A DNA stretch of 64,000 nt from Benincasa hispida (taxonomy: Eukaryota; Streptophyta; Magnoliopsida; Cucurbitales; Cucurbitaceae): NCBI RefSeq assembly GCF_009727055.1, contig NC_052357.1:20780908-20844907 (forward strand), given 5' to 3'. The notes under the pieces are model-generated. The model made no database searches. It saw nothing but the letters and a program-made list of their open reading frames with translations, and had not been told where the DNA came from. The position numbers and the translations under genes were made by a program. Of this stretch, positions 11,801 through 22,168 are shown piece by piece. Each line of letters begins with the position of its first letter. Position 1 is the first letter of the stretch.

Positions 11801-12964
11801 TTACTTGACAACAAATCCAACAGTGTCATTCTCTGATAAGCACATAGAAGAGGGGCATCACTTACAAAATGTCCCAAGCGTCACATGGGTATTAGGCACT
11901 AACATCCTATATTAAATTCAACCTAAGTTATACTGTTTATTAGAACTAACTGCAGATAATCAATTACCCATATACCTTAACTAACATTATTTGTGTAAAA
12001 TATGCCAGTCAAAGGGCAGTGTAGAGGTGCAGCAGAACAATAAATTACACAAAACCTGGTCTGCAACTACATCGACAAGTTCCAACTCATGATCTCGCCA
12101 TTTCCTAGCGCTATCAGTAGGAAGAATTAGAACCATAATTGCATAGCTTCTGGAAGAGCCATCAGGCCAATTGTTCATTTGGAAATTTGAAAGGTTTAAG
12201 AGGGGAACTCGCACAGCAACAACTTCTGGTGGCAAATATCTTCCTCCGACAGGAGGTCTGACCCTAGCCAATTGACAAGTGTAGGGAACGCGTATTGCTC
12301 GATTACTATTGAAAACGTCATTGACAACAGGAAGATTTATTGGAATATTAGTTCCCACTGGTATCTGGTAGTTCAAGGCATGTGAAAGCTGTAGACTTAG
12401 TCCATTCCTTGATGGCATCCACAGAGCACATTCCTCGAGTCCTAAGGTCTTCCCCAGCTCAACAAGTGTAGTTTTTAATATTGTATCCCGGTTGAGCGTG
12501 CTTCTTATTTCATGAGTTAGCATTCTAACATGCCTTCCAGTTTCTTCTTGAGTGAGAATAAGGCCCATCTCCCTGTCAAGTTCTTCAGCCTTGTTTTTAA
12601 GAATCAACTCTCGAGTTTTGACACTCAAAAGATCAGGAATAATGTGAACAAGCATTAATGCAGTTGCACATGAGACAATAGCACAGGCAACTTTTGCAAC
12701 AGTCATAACCACGGCAACAGCCTTCGAGTGCATTGAGAACGTCCATAGGTTTATGAAGTGTGTTGCCCCACAGAGAACAATAAAAGCACCAAATTGCATA
12801 AGCACCCATCTATAAGGAAAGAATGCAGACTTCTGCACAAAATATATAAGCTCCAATGGGATGGAGAAATAAGCAAGTGCGATTAGCACATCTGATATAT
12901 ACTGATATTTCACTAGAAGTTCATCAGGGGGCCATTGGGTGTCAATGCAATCACAGGACTCCAT
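8841..12964 (-). CDS. ERS1: ethylene receptor, ERS1 type (subfamily 1, no receiver domain)
   Basis: Endoplasmic-reticulum ethylene receptor that represses ethylene responses through CTR1-type kinases when no hormone is bound. Five coding exons on the minus strand: 12964-12056, 10472-10104, 10018-9752, 9581-9454 and 9078-8841. All have GT/AG introns and join in frame to about 636 residues. Residues 1-110 hold three membrane segments with Cys4/Cys6 (dimer disulfides), Asp25, Cys65 and His69 (copper/ethylene site). The GAF domain spans about 158-307. The kinase shows the H box [10 protein letters not shown] (His354), N box (Asn471), G1 DSGCG (518-522), F box LFTRF and G2 GVGLGLA. The protein ends SSSRYQRSL without a receiver, which separates ERS1 from ETR1. 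I chose the second ATG (12964) because it places Cys65 and His69 at their family positions; an ATG directly before it would add one Met. Oddities are STLNRD where I recall STLDRH, and GNGVKF for GNAVKF. Confidence 0.93.
10627..10936. mobile_element. hAT-type MITE copy 1 in ERS1 intron
   Basis: Inverted termini: the left end reads TAAGGTCTCGTTTCATAACTATTTT, and the reverse complement of the right end reads TTAGGCCCCGTTTGGTAACTATTTT. A G/C-rich terminal block followed by GTTTGGTAACTA, then A/T runs, is typical of small plant hAT-derived elements. About 310 bp. I could not define a clean target duplication because the next copy is directly adjacent. Confidence 0.65.
10935..11455. mobile_element. 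hAT-type MITE copy 2, directly adjacent, with internal insertion
   Basis: Starts AAGTCTCTTTTTTATAACCATTTGG and ends TTGTTACCAAATGTGGCTTAA, a diverged version of the same inverted terminus. The left half follows copy 1 closely (CAAATCAAGTTTTGAAAA, then TTTTCAACAATTTGTTTTTG). The segment about 11190-11430 has no counterpart in copy 1 and looks inserted. Older or more decayed than copy 1. Confidence 0.5.
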
Positions 12965-12991
12965 CATAAGATAATCTTCTCCAGGATATAT

Positions 12992-13818
12992 CTGAAAGTA
13001 CAGAAAGAATAGAAGACATTTATAAGGAGTAAGAAACATATCAAGTCAGATTATATCAACTAGCACCTCAACAACTAAAAGGAATATATCAAACAAAAAT
13101 TGAAGGCAAAGTTCCATAAAAAATTTTATGCAATTGATCTTTGAATGCGAATTCAAGCAGCAACTGATTTTTCATCTTCCAACTTACAAACAACTCTAGT
13201 ATTCCATAAATACGAGCAGCACCAATCTTTAGTATTCTGACAGCCAGAGATGCTCACTCTCAACAAATCAGATTCTCCAATAAAAGATCATTTGAAAATG
13301 CAACAAAAACACAGTGAAATAACTCTAATCCCCACCAAAATTTAAAAAGAAAAACAAACCAAAACAGTTTATAAGACTGTTGAACTGGAATCCAACTAGA
13401 TCCCAGGAAGTAGATTTTGTAGATATATTACACTACAGATCCATCAGAAGCAATGGGCACCCAAAAAAAAAAGCCCTTTCAACTCTCAGCTTATGAACAG
13501 AGAAATAGTCGCAGTAAATTGAATCAAGGCCTTTCTCTGCCACTACTCCCACTATATGAACTGAAGTAATTCCAGTTGTAACACCCAAATTAAATGGCAA
13601 TCTCTAATCTCACACATATAAGGACCGAACAACAACTTTTTTATGACCCATTTGCAAAAGGGAAGTAAAAACCAATGAAATTAAGCATAAAATGGAAGAA
13701 AAAGGGAAATGGGTTGGGAGAGTCTCGTGGAATCCATTAAAAGAAGATATATGAAAAGGGAAAAAGAACGAGAGAAAGAAGAAGAAGAAGAAGAAGAATA
13801 GGAAATGAATTGGCATAC
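12992..13818 (-). other. 5'UTR intron of ERS1 (inferred)
   Basis: Upstream of the start codon the minus strand reads TACTTTCAG then ATATATCC, a good acceptor at 12992 that leaves 24 bases of leader before the ATG pair. The best donor further up is AACTTG|GTATGCC at 13818. A leader intron is usual for ERS1-type receptor genes as I recall. A longer open frame that starts at 13039 lies inside this intron and is not the real N-terminus. The donor side contains a (CTT)n stretch at about 13778-13798. Confidence 0.55.
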
Positions 13819-13983
13819 CAAGTTAAAGAAGGAAGAAAGTGAGAAGGCCTAAGCTTCCATGTGAAGAAGCAGAAGCAGAGATTTAATGGAGAGAAATGCT
13901 GAATGCAGAGAGGGAACTGAAAGGCAAAAGAAACAGAGAAAGAAAGGCGAGTGGTCATCACGGACGAAAAGGAGATACGGACA

Positions 13984-13997
13984 GCCGCACGTGCGGC
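13984..13997. promoter_or_regulatory. palindromic G-box 1 upstream of ERS1
   Basis: GCCGCACGTGCGGC is a perfect 14-base palindrome centred on CACGTG, the core bound by plant bZIP and bHLH factors. It lies in the ERS1 leader or proximal promoter, depending on the true transcription start. The sequence is a direct observation; the regulatory role is inferred. Confidence 0.55.
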
Positions 13998-14059
13998 GCC
14001 TCACCGAGAACGTATGATATTGGTTTCCCTTTTCTTCTATTGGGTAGAAAAATTGGTGC

Positions 14060-14073
14060 TTCACACGTGTGAA
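14060..14073. promoter_or_regulatory. palindromic G-box 2 upstream of ERS1
   Basis: TTCACACGTGTGAA is a second perfect 14-base palindrome with a CACGTG core, 76 bases centre to centre from the first. The flanks differ (A/T-rich here, G/C-rich in the first), so this is not a simple duplication. Confidence 0.55.
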
Positions 14074-14160
14074 AAAAAAATGGAATATTTACATGATTTG
14101 TAGATTGGTACTTGAAAATTTCATTTTTTACCATTCCATTTGAATTTTGTTCTAAAGAAA

Positions 14161-14166
14161 TATATA
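14161..14166 (-). promoter_or_regulatory. candidate TATA box of ERS1
   Basis: The minus strand reads AAATATATATTTC. If used, transcription would start near 14130 and both palindromic G-boxes would fall in the transcribed leader. Other AT-rich positions could serve as well, so this is tentative. Confidence 0.3.
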
Positions 14167-15008
14167 TTTTTGGTAAAAGAAGATAAAAATTTGATGTAAC
14201 GGCTAATCTTGTAAAACTTAGAAGGTACATATTGTAAAAGAAGATAAATTTTCATTTACGATATAATTCACTTGAATTAACATATTAAAGGGTAGTCAAA
14301 ACGTACACAAACTCAACTAACATTTTGTATTAGTGACCAAGAATTTTGTGATTCGAATTTTCTTACTTTTTATTGTACTAAAATGATATTAGCTAATGTA
14401 TAAAAATTGTTTGTGTAAATTGTTCTAAAATAATACTAGCTAATGAATAAAAATTATTTGTGAACATTAATGATATTTTTATCTATAACACAAAGAGGGA
14501 TCAAACCTCTAATGTCAAGATTGATATTACATCTTTTATGCTAGCTGAACTATGCCTTTTTTTTTTGTGTAAATTATTTTAATGATATATTTTGAGATGA
14601 AATAATTGATAACAACGACTTTCATCATCATAGTCGTAAATAATATGTTGCACATTCTAATTTTTTAACATTAGGTGTCATGAACATTTCCATCCTTTAC
14701 TTAATGTAAAAAATATTTCTTCAAAGTTCAATGTTATCATTTTTTTTTTTTTTTTTTAACAAATTTCAAAGTTTAGTGGTAAAATAGACTTTTCAAAGTC
14801 TTAAGGCTGGGTATAATTAAAACTTATCTCAAAATTTAGGGGTTTTCAGCTATCCATCATTTAGGGTGGTTTACAATCACTTCAAACAGATGTATATAAA
14901 ATGTGGTTTATGCAATTTTAAACACTTTGGGAATTTATAATGGTGAATTTCTTTTAAAATGTTACATCACAGGTGGAGGGGAGGAATTGGAATCAATGAC
15001 TTTAAGAG
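14167..15008. other. intergenic, upstream of ERS1
   Basis: AT-rich DNA with a T17-like run near 14741-14757. No coding region or recognisable repeat. Distal promoter elements of ERS1 may lie here but nothing stands out. Confidence 0.45.
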
Positions 15009-15388
15009 GTGGTTTGGTTCAAGGATTTATAGATGTCTAGGAATAAAATATACATGAAAATAAGATGCTAGTAAGCAAAGAAGTTTATGTTTAGTTAGGT
15101 ATGAGAATGAGAATAGAATATCTAGAAATGTGTCATATCTTATGCAATTATAAAGTATACAATTATTCAAAATTAATTTCATAGGTTATTCATGATATTA
15201 ATTATTTATATTTTGGGAATTGAGAAAACCACCTATTTGGGTGGTAATGAAAAAGTTTTATAAATGAGAATATGAAATACCTTGGACTAAAATATTCTCA
15301 TTCCTAAAGTTAAAAATTTGTAACAAACGTAATGATAAAATACCATTTTCTATTTCTACCTCTTATTCTCATAAATCAAACGGGCCAT
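15009..15388. mobile_element. MITE-like element (about 380 bp)
   Basis: The left end GTGGTTTGGTTCAAGG and the right end AAATCAAACGGGCCAT form an imperfect inverted pair of the GGGCCGTTTGGTT kind. Both sides are flanked by AAGAG (15004-15008 and 15389-15393), a possible short target duplication. There is no coding capacity. Confidence 0.4.
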
Positions 15389-15479
15389 AAGAGCTAACAT
15401 TCATATCGATAAAGATGGAGTTTGATTGTGATAATTTTATAAGTTTAGAGAAGTTAAGAAACTAACATTATCAAATTTG

Positions 15480-15868
15480 ATTATACTGCTTACCTGAGAG
15501 GAAGTTTATCTGGTGTGCCTGTTTCCCATCTTTGTGCTAGGAAATTTGAAGGGCCTCTGGGCAAGGTGTTAATTTTGCAAAGTCCATGATGGTCTTTTAT
15601 CCAAATGTTCTTGCTAAATGAAAGGATTTTCATGGAAGGATTATTCATGTTAAGCATGTTAATAACTTGGGTTCGTATTTGGGCCTCCCTTCGATGTTTA
15701 CCCACATAAAATATACTGATTTTCAGTCATTAAGGATCGAGTTCGGAAGGTTCTCCAAGGATGGAAAGAAATTTTTTCTCTATTGGTGCCAAGGAAGTCC
15801 TTATAAAGAGTGGTCCAAACGATTCCTACCTATACTATGAGTTGTTTCTGCCCTCCTAAAAGTCTCTA
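15480..15868 (+). pseudogene. LINE reverse transcriptase C-terminal fragment
   Basis: Plus-strand frames give pieces of a plant L1-type RT thumb region: IKDRVRKVLQGWKEIF, then after a one-base shift FSIGAKEVLIKS, then a TIPTYTMSCF-like stretch near 15820-15845. At least two shifts are needed. The fragment ends where the hAT terminal repeat begins. Confidence 0.65.
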
Positions 15869-17071
15869 TAGGGGTGTTCACAGTTCGATTTGGGACTCAA
15901 ACTGAATCGAACCGCAAATTTTGAAAATTTATTATTTGAAACGGAACTAAACTGCCTTGTTCGGTTCGGACCAGACTGAAACTGAATCATATATATCAGT
16001 GCAGTTCGATTCGGTTTTACGGTTTTGGTATTCTTCATGTTTTCTTCCTATTTTATAAATTTCCTTCCATTTTTTCCATTTTTGTTTACAACCTTTTCTA
16101 AATATATTTTAAATTTTAAATCCAAAATATATTTCTTGTATTCAAAATATATTTTTATGTTTTGAAAACAATGTTGAAATTCCAAGATGCAACAAAAATT
16201 AGTAAGTTTAAAATTTAATAATAACAATTACAATTAGCAAAAATTCAACCCAACGACAACAACAAATTTAGAAGTTCCAAAGTCCAAATATAAGTACTAC
16301 AAACATAAAACTTCTTGTTCTACAAACAATAACATAAAAGTTCCAAAGTCCAAACGACAACCTTCGAAATTTTAAGTTACACTACTAGTTCATCAACAAC
16401 AATAAACTTAAAAATTCCAAAGTCCAAATATAAGTACTACAAATATAAAACAAACAATAACATAAAAGTTTTTCAACAATTACATAAAAGTTCTTCAACA
16501 ATAACAAACTTCGAAGTTTTAAGTCACATAAAAGCAAACTTGTTCAAGCCACCGTCTCCTTCTCGTTCTTCTTCATGTTTTTCGCCTCTAAAACTGCTTC
16601 AAAATCTAAAAAAAATGATAAACTTGTTAACATAATAATTATGTAATTGATATATTTGAAGTCTAGAAAGAATGTTTAAAGATAGGAACCTTCTTCAACA
16701 ATTACAATATCCTCCAAGTATCTTCAAAGATCAACACTAATTGTTTTTTTTAACGTAACCAATTTTGTGCACATATAATTGCCTCAACTGTGGTTGCAGC
16801 TAATGTAGAACAAAAAAGATCGATTACTTTCCCACTAGTATTAAATTCAGACTCAGAAGCAATTATGGATATCAGAATTGCTAAAAGATCTCGTACAATT
16901 TTGCTACAAACCTTATATCTATAAGAGTTTCCTTTCCACCACTCTAAGATATCAAAGTTCTCTATGTGTTTAATACGAGGCTCCAATAAGTAAATATTAA
17001 CTTCTGTATCTACACTTTGGGTATCATCTTCTTCCATATCTTCAAAATCAAAACGAAAAACCTCTGAAGTA
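15869..17071 (-). mobile_element. hAT transposon, 3' part with terminal repeat
   Basis: The left border TAGGGGTGTTCACAG is a typical plant hAT terminus. It is followed by subterminal GTTCGGTTCGG / GATTCGGTTTT motifs, then about 700 bp of AT-rich 3' sequence, then the transposase C-terminus. On the minus strand this is the 3' end of the element, and the transposase reads in from the right. It is cut at 17071 by element C; further pieces lie at 23893-24430 and 46311-46450. Confidence 0.65.
16750..17071 (-). pseudogene. hAT transposase C-terminal dimerisation domain
   Basis: The 95-residue frame shows the hAT C-terminal dimerisation domain: NFDILEWWKGN, then ILISIIASESEFNTSGKVID, then TTVEAIICAQNWLR and a stop at 16750. 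These are the ILAIPVSTVASE-SFSTSG and ALMCAQNWL signatures of plant (RICESLEEPER-like) transposases. Upstream in the same frame VFRFDFEDMEEDD continues to the insertion point. The rest of the gene lies beyond element C. Confidence 0.85.
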
Positions 17072-17076
17072 GTATT
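17072..17076. repeat. target-site duplication of element C, left copy (GTATT)
   Basis: GTATT directly precedes the LTR start TGTTGAGG. The identical GTATT follows the right LTR at 23888-23892. It confirms both outer borders of element C. Confidence 0.85.
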
Positions 17077-19036
17077 TGTTGAGGTTGATGCCCTAAATCT
17101 CGTAGGGTTCTATAGTTTGTAGACATTGTATGAACAAACTTATATGTAATTAATAATATATGATATTTTTATTCTCGTTGTCTATAAAATATGTGATATT
17201 TTAGTTGCATTAACCACAAACCAATAAACTAACATCCACAGTTATTGTTGTAACTTAAACATGTATGTGGAGACATACAGGTGGATCATGTTTAAGTGAT
17301 AACCTAAATGACCTGTAGTATATGGATAAGGATAGGTACCTTATCCTGGTGACACTACGAGTATGGCCCGCTTTGTAGGTGTTACAATTGTTGTAAAGTG
17401 TTACAAATGATATGGTCCTGATCATTCATGTATTAGACATATGAGCAGGGATATTCTATACAAAGGAGTTTGTATAAGACCGGACCACGAAATGCTTAGA
17501 CTCATTATATAACGTCGTTCATAATAGAGACTTTCATTTCACCAGGATGACCATAGGTAACATGACCTTAATCCCAAGTGAGTTGTATACTCCTACCTAT
17601 GGGGGCGGTTCTTTGATTTGTATGGATGAGAGTGGTCAGATCGCTGACTCAACAAGCCTACCATTTTGGGGATTCGTCTGATTGGGGAGCTAGGAACACA
17701 GCTACACAAGATGGAATTCACTCCTTTTCCGAAGCAGGGATAAGTAAATAAATTACTCCTTTAAGGGTTGATTTCGAGTCTTGAACAATGTGGCGCCACA
17801 CCCTCTCCTGGCCCAGAGGGGTTTAGTCATAGTAGGACTATGATCTATTATTCATTAGAGGGATCGGTGGTACTTAAGGAGTTAGATGTAACTATAGGGG
17901 CAAAACGATAATTTGACCCAGTTGTACTTACGAGTAATTTATGAAGGGTCATCGTATATTGATTGGTTATATTAAATGGACATAGAAATATATCTGTAAT
18001 GTGAAGAATGCAACTGTCGATCTTTAGTGGAGTGTCCGACAGTTAACAAATGGTGGATAATGTAATTAAATAGTTTAATTAATTATTCACGTACCGTTGG
18101 AGCTTCAAGCTACAAGTCCATAAGGTCACCTTAGTAGCTCAGAAGGATTTAGTTGAAAATCAGTTTTTGGGTTAATTTGAATTGTTCAAATTAATAAGAG
18201 GGTATTTAATTATATATGATATAACTATCATTATTTTAATTGATACATTGTTATTTGATTGGAAGAAATAAATATTTGAATGAGATTAAAATAGTTATTA
18301 AAATTTAATATACATATGATTTATATTAAAAGCCATAAAAAAAAAATGACTATAGTTTATATTGTATATGATATAATATTAAAACTATAGATTATGTGTT
18401 ATATTTGATATAACATATAGTTTAATATAAATAAGATAGGATAAATTGGTTATCATATTTATTTATATTAAATTTATTATTTTGGATAATTAATTCCTAA
18501 TTCTCTCCAACCATCTTAGTGGGTAGTTAATTAATTTTGTGGCATTTTGGAATAAATGAAACATTGTTTTTCTTTTCTTCCATACGAAACAGACTCACAT
18601 TGAAAAACACTACAGGATTGAAAGTTTCTATACATAGAGGATAAAAACGTTTCGTGTTCCTTCTCAATCTTCTCCTCTCCAAACTCAAACTCCTCCTTAA
18701 CCCAAAATAGTTAGAGCACACGACGCTCCTAGACTTCTTCACCCCGATTACGAAGGCTCCTAGTGGTTGTGTACTGTTGTTTTTGGTTCTGAAGTTCTCG
18801 AAGAAAAGGTCTTCATAGGTTGCTGTGTTCAAGGTTCGTGATAGATCGAATGGGATTAACACGAAGAAACGTTCTCAAGTTATAATCTCTTAAACTCTAT
18901 TTCTTAATAAAAAGCATGTTGTAATTTATTTAAGAATGCATATCTTGTATGTTTGTTGTAAATTTGTTTTTTCAATCAAAATAAAATTTGGACAATCCGC
19001 TTCCACTCAAGGATCTCTTTCAAATGAGTTCCTTCA
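17077..19036 (+). repeat. left LTR of element C (1960 bp)
   Basis: Starts TGTTGAGGTTGATGCCC and ends TGAGTTCCTTCA. It is followed by a primer-binding site, so it is the 5' LTR. It aligns with 22468-23887 over its last 1.4 kb with moderate divergence and several small indels. Relatives are at 31141-44024, 48606-56653, 57325-59159, 60492-61396 and 62178-63729. Confidence 0.85.
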
Positions 19037-19037
19037 A

Positions 19038-19054
19038 TTGGTATTAGAGCCAGG
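19038..19054 (+). other. primer-binding site of element C (tRNA-iMet type)
   Basis: TTGGTATTAGAGCCAGG begins two bases after the LTR. It matches the 3' end complement of plant initiator tRNA-Met (TGGTATCAGAGCC) with one change. Confidence 0.8.
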
Positions 19055-20204
19055 TTTTCGTTCTGATTCCAAATTCCATTTCTGTATTGAAATCGTTTAC
19101 AATAGTGGTGGTTTTTGTTTCTGTATTGCGTTTAATTGTTAAATGTATGTGGATGGTTGTTGATGGATGTTTACAGAATAGATGTCTCTGTTTATGGCTT
19201 TTTGTTTAAATTACAAAGTTAATTTGTAAGGGTCCCTGCGTTTTTGGGCATTAAACTTGCAATCAAGTATGTATTCGTTTAGTTTTTGAGTCGTTCCTGA
19301 AGCTTCAAAAGAAAGGTTGCAGTGCGTTTCGATGGAGAAGACGAAACGGTGGCCGCATCGTGTAGCTAGAACTAAATGATCGTTTAGACATTGTCATGCG
19401 TTCGTGTAGAGTTTACTACAAGATCGTGTAACATCTGCTAAATGATCGCATAGCTAATACTACGCGATCGTGTAAAGTTTGTTACACGATCGTGTTGCGT
19501 TGGTTGCATGATTGTGTAGGCACTCGATGGGTAAACGATCCCACGGTATATGATACTCAATGCACAGATTGTGTGCTAAATGATCATGTAGACTATCATG
19601 CTCATCGCATAGTCAGTATCTACACGATCGCATAGTATATGATACTCGATGCTCGCTACATAATCGTGTAGACTATCATGCTCATTGCATAGTCAGTAGC
19701 TACATGATCTCATGGTATGCGATACTTGATGCACGCTGCACAATCGCGTGGACTTTTATGCTCATCGCATAGTCAAAAGCTACACAATCGTTTATACTCG
19801 ATGCCTTGTTACTCGACGATCAGGAGTTTGCTACACGATCAAGCTGCAAAGGTTCTTGGTGAAGCAGTTCAAGACCTGGTTCACTTGTTCTAAACTGGTG
19901 GACAGCTTTTGTAATAGTTTAGCCATTTAATTTCCAGTTTAGAGATTATTTATCCCAGTCCATCAATTTTAGATAAATATACATGTGATGTATGATTATT
20001 TTATGTGCCATAATGTATGTCATATAGTTTTAAAACCCACCATAGGTTATGCATTTATTTTTATGCATTATTTTATATTATAAGTGTTATAATATATTAG
20101 TATGCATGATTAAATTACATAAAGCATGCTCATGCATCATATAACATAAGAGTTATAATATATGTATGCATGCATTATAGTATATCTATACATCCTTTAT
20201 ATTA
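19055..20204 (+). repeat. leader of element C with ACGATCG-type motif array
   Basis: Non-coding leader downstream of the primer site. Between about 19360 and 19840 it holds many irregularly spaced copies of a short motif around the palindrome ACGATCGT (forms such as ACGATCGTGTA, TGATCGCATAG, ACACGATCG). The remainder (19900-20200) is AT-rich, with ATGCATG and TATAAT repeats shared with the leaders at 47300 and 59160. No gag start was found. Confidence 0.55.
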
Positions 20205-20453
20205 GGGAAATTGCAATTGTCAGCATTGTTAGAAATAATAACTAAGTGTATAACATCATTTAAAAAATGCAAATGTAGACAAGTCTATCAGTGATAGACT
20301 TGTATCGTTGATAGAATTTTATCAGTGATATGGTCTATCTCTGATAGACTCTTACCAATAATATGGTCTATCACTGATAGACTATACAAATTTGTCCATA
20401 TTTGTAATTTTTTTTACATTATGTTATTGTTCGCTTGTTTTGTCAATTGCGAC
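20205..20453. mobile_element. MITE with TATCAGTGATAG repeats, copy 1
   Basis: Closely matches the better-defined copy at 27943-28207, including the internal palindromic units AGTCTATCAGTGATAGACT and ATATGGTCTATC. The right end is less certain here. It lies at the junction between the leader of element C and the Athila-like LTR. Confidence 0.55.
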
Positions 20454-20479
20454 GGATGTAATGCCACCGCAAAGACTGA

Positions 20480-22168
20480 TGATGTGTATGATATGCGTTG
20501 CTTTGTCTTAATCACACTTCTAGGTAATATATGCTATACTAGCTTTAAAATAATGTATGCGATGCTACTGAGATGCGCTCGTAGTATGCGTTCATGTAGT
20601 ATGTGTGTGTCACAAGTTTTCTAGCGTTGGAACTAAGTATAATTCCACCGTAAGTTTCTCAGAGTGATCTGAGGTCGAACACGGGAATTGCGATGCTAGA
20701 TGCGATATTGATGTGATACATGAGACCGAAAACAAAATAATAATGTGTTGTGTTTGAAAAGGAAAATGTGGCAACAAATAAATAAATAAACAAATAAATG
20801 AATAAATGTGAAGTTGTGCAAGTGTATGAGGGAATGCGATGGCAAGTCTTGTGAAAGGTATCAGAATGAGAACAGGTTGAGGGAAAGGACATCGCAAGTT
20901 TGTTAATCCTGTTGAGGACGCAACTAAGGTTCCGCCTTCCCTTGGCTTATACCTCTCAGTGATCGGCCGCGTTCCCATATCTCTATGGTAAACAGGGATG
21001 AACGTTGCGAACGTAAGGTTGTTTCCATCTCTGGAAATACTTCTTACTTTAGTTAACGCATTCTATCAACCTTCTTTTGAGAGGTGGATTAACAACTTCA
21101 CTTCTGCTCTCGCAGGTGAAGATGTCGTTGAGCATGCGTTAGCTAAACTTAACTGACTTCTTCAACATGGATTAACTTACTCGCTTAATCCTTCCCCCTT
21201 ACCCTAGAGGATTAGTTACACATGGTGAGAGAAATGGAAGATGAATGTATGGTGGTGAACAAAGAGATAAAGATGAATATGATAATGATATTACGGATAA
21301 AGATAAAGCATTTGTTACAGATAGATGAATGAAAGATAAAAAATGAATAACAATTAATGAACAGAAAAGTAAGAACAAATGAGACAGTGTGTCAATGTCT
21401 TGACATGAATCCCAATCGGAGTTGTTTTGCTTGCCGGCGTGTAGGAGGAGTGAGGTGGAAAACTTCCTTCTCAGGATAGTTCCCCAGGTAGAAATGATCC
21501 TTGTACAGAGCTTCTCTTCGGGATTGTAAATGAATTTTCGGCATTCGAGACTTCCTTTCGGACTTGTCTCGTCTATCTCCTGAACTCTCTATGATTGTCT
21601 CTTCAGACCAGCCTCATTTCCTTTGGTGTTGATGTAGCTATTTATAGACCTTAGCACCTTCTTCGTCAGTGGTCCTGCTCTGAAAAATTACTTTTTCTGT
21701 CGAGGCTTGGTGGAAACGTCTGTTCTGCTCCACATTCAATTTGTCAAATCATACACTAGAAAAGCTGTATAATTTCAGAAATCCCCGCGAATGCGTCGCT
21801 CTTTTTATCCACGATCGATCGTTGCATACGGTACGAATGCGTTGCTCTTTTTGTCCATGATTGATCGTTGCATGCGGTGCGAATGCATTGCTTTTTTTTG
21901 TCCATGATCGATCATCGCATGCGGTGTGAATGCGTTGCTCTTTTTGTCCTCGAGCGATCGTCGCATGCGGTGATACCTGTTTCTTGCAAAACAAAGACTT
22001 GGACATCTCTTTTTGCCATCGCAATGGGGTCAATGGGTGTGCTTCTGACATTTTACAACTTTTGCGTTTCTAAGTCAATTTCTATATGTTCAACGCAACT
22101 TTTTCCTTCTTTTTGCCGCATATTCTAAATAAGATGGTATAAATAACTTGTATATCTACAAGTTATCA
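20480..22168 (-). repeat. Athila-like LTR (fragment I), 3' LTR orientation
   Basis: The minus strand starts TGATAACTTG directly after a purine tract (22169-22182). The low-coordinate end (TGATG at about 20477-20480) is estimated from related LTRs at 33582 and 63730. A TTCGACCTCAGATC-type block near 20660-20680 is shared with those LTRs. It contains a four-unit minisatellite at 21789-21973. Confidence 0.55.
21789..21973. repeat. 46-bp minisatellite, four tandem units
   Basis: Units start at 21789, 21835, 21881 and 21928. Each has the pattern GAATGCGTTGCTCTTTTTG, then TCCATGATCGATCG, then TTGCATGCGGTG. Units differ by a few bases each. Frames run through it on both strands because 46 is not a multiple of three and no strong stops occur; I do not regard these as genes. 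Confidence 0.85.

Larger units (their letters stand above)
10473..12055 (-). other. ERS1 first coding-region intron (1583 bp) enlarged by repeats
   Basis: It lies between the codons for DQ and [10 protein letters not shown], with donor GTTTTG and acceptor ATATAG. The intron position (phase 0 before the AVALSHAA segment) agrees with subfamily-1 receptors as I know them. About half of the length is accounted for by two adjacent MITE-like repeats at 10627-11455. The rest (11456-12055) shows nothing I recognise. Confidence 0.8.

Noticed and set aside
12965..13039. Extended N-terminus for ERS1 (start at 13039)
   Set aside because: The added residues lie upstream of a good TTTCAG acceptor inside the 5'UTR intron, and family numbering (Cys65, His69) fits the ATG at 12964.
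13610..14230. Phe/Leu-rich minus-strand frames upstream of ERS1
   Set aside because: They come from the CTT/GAA-rich leader and pyrimidine-rich intron; no homology, and overlapping in three frames.
21749..22128. Overlapping open frames on both strands with repeated residues
   Set aside because: They are generated by the 46-bp minisatellite; the repeat is not a multiple of three and neither frame resembles a known protein.
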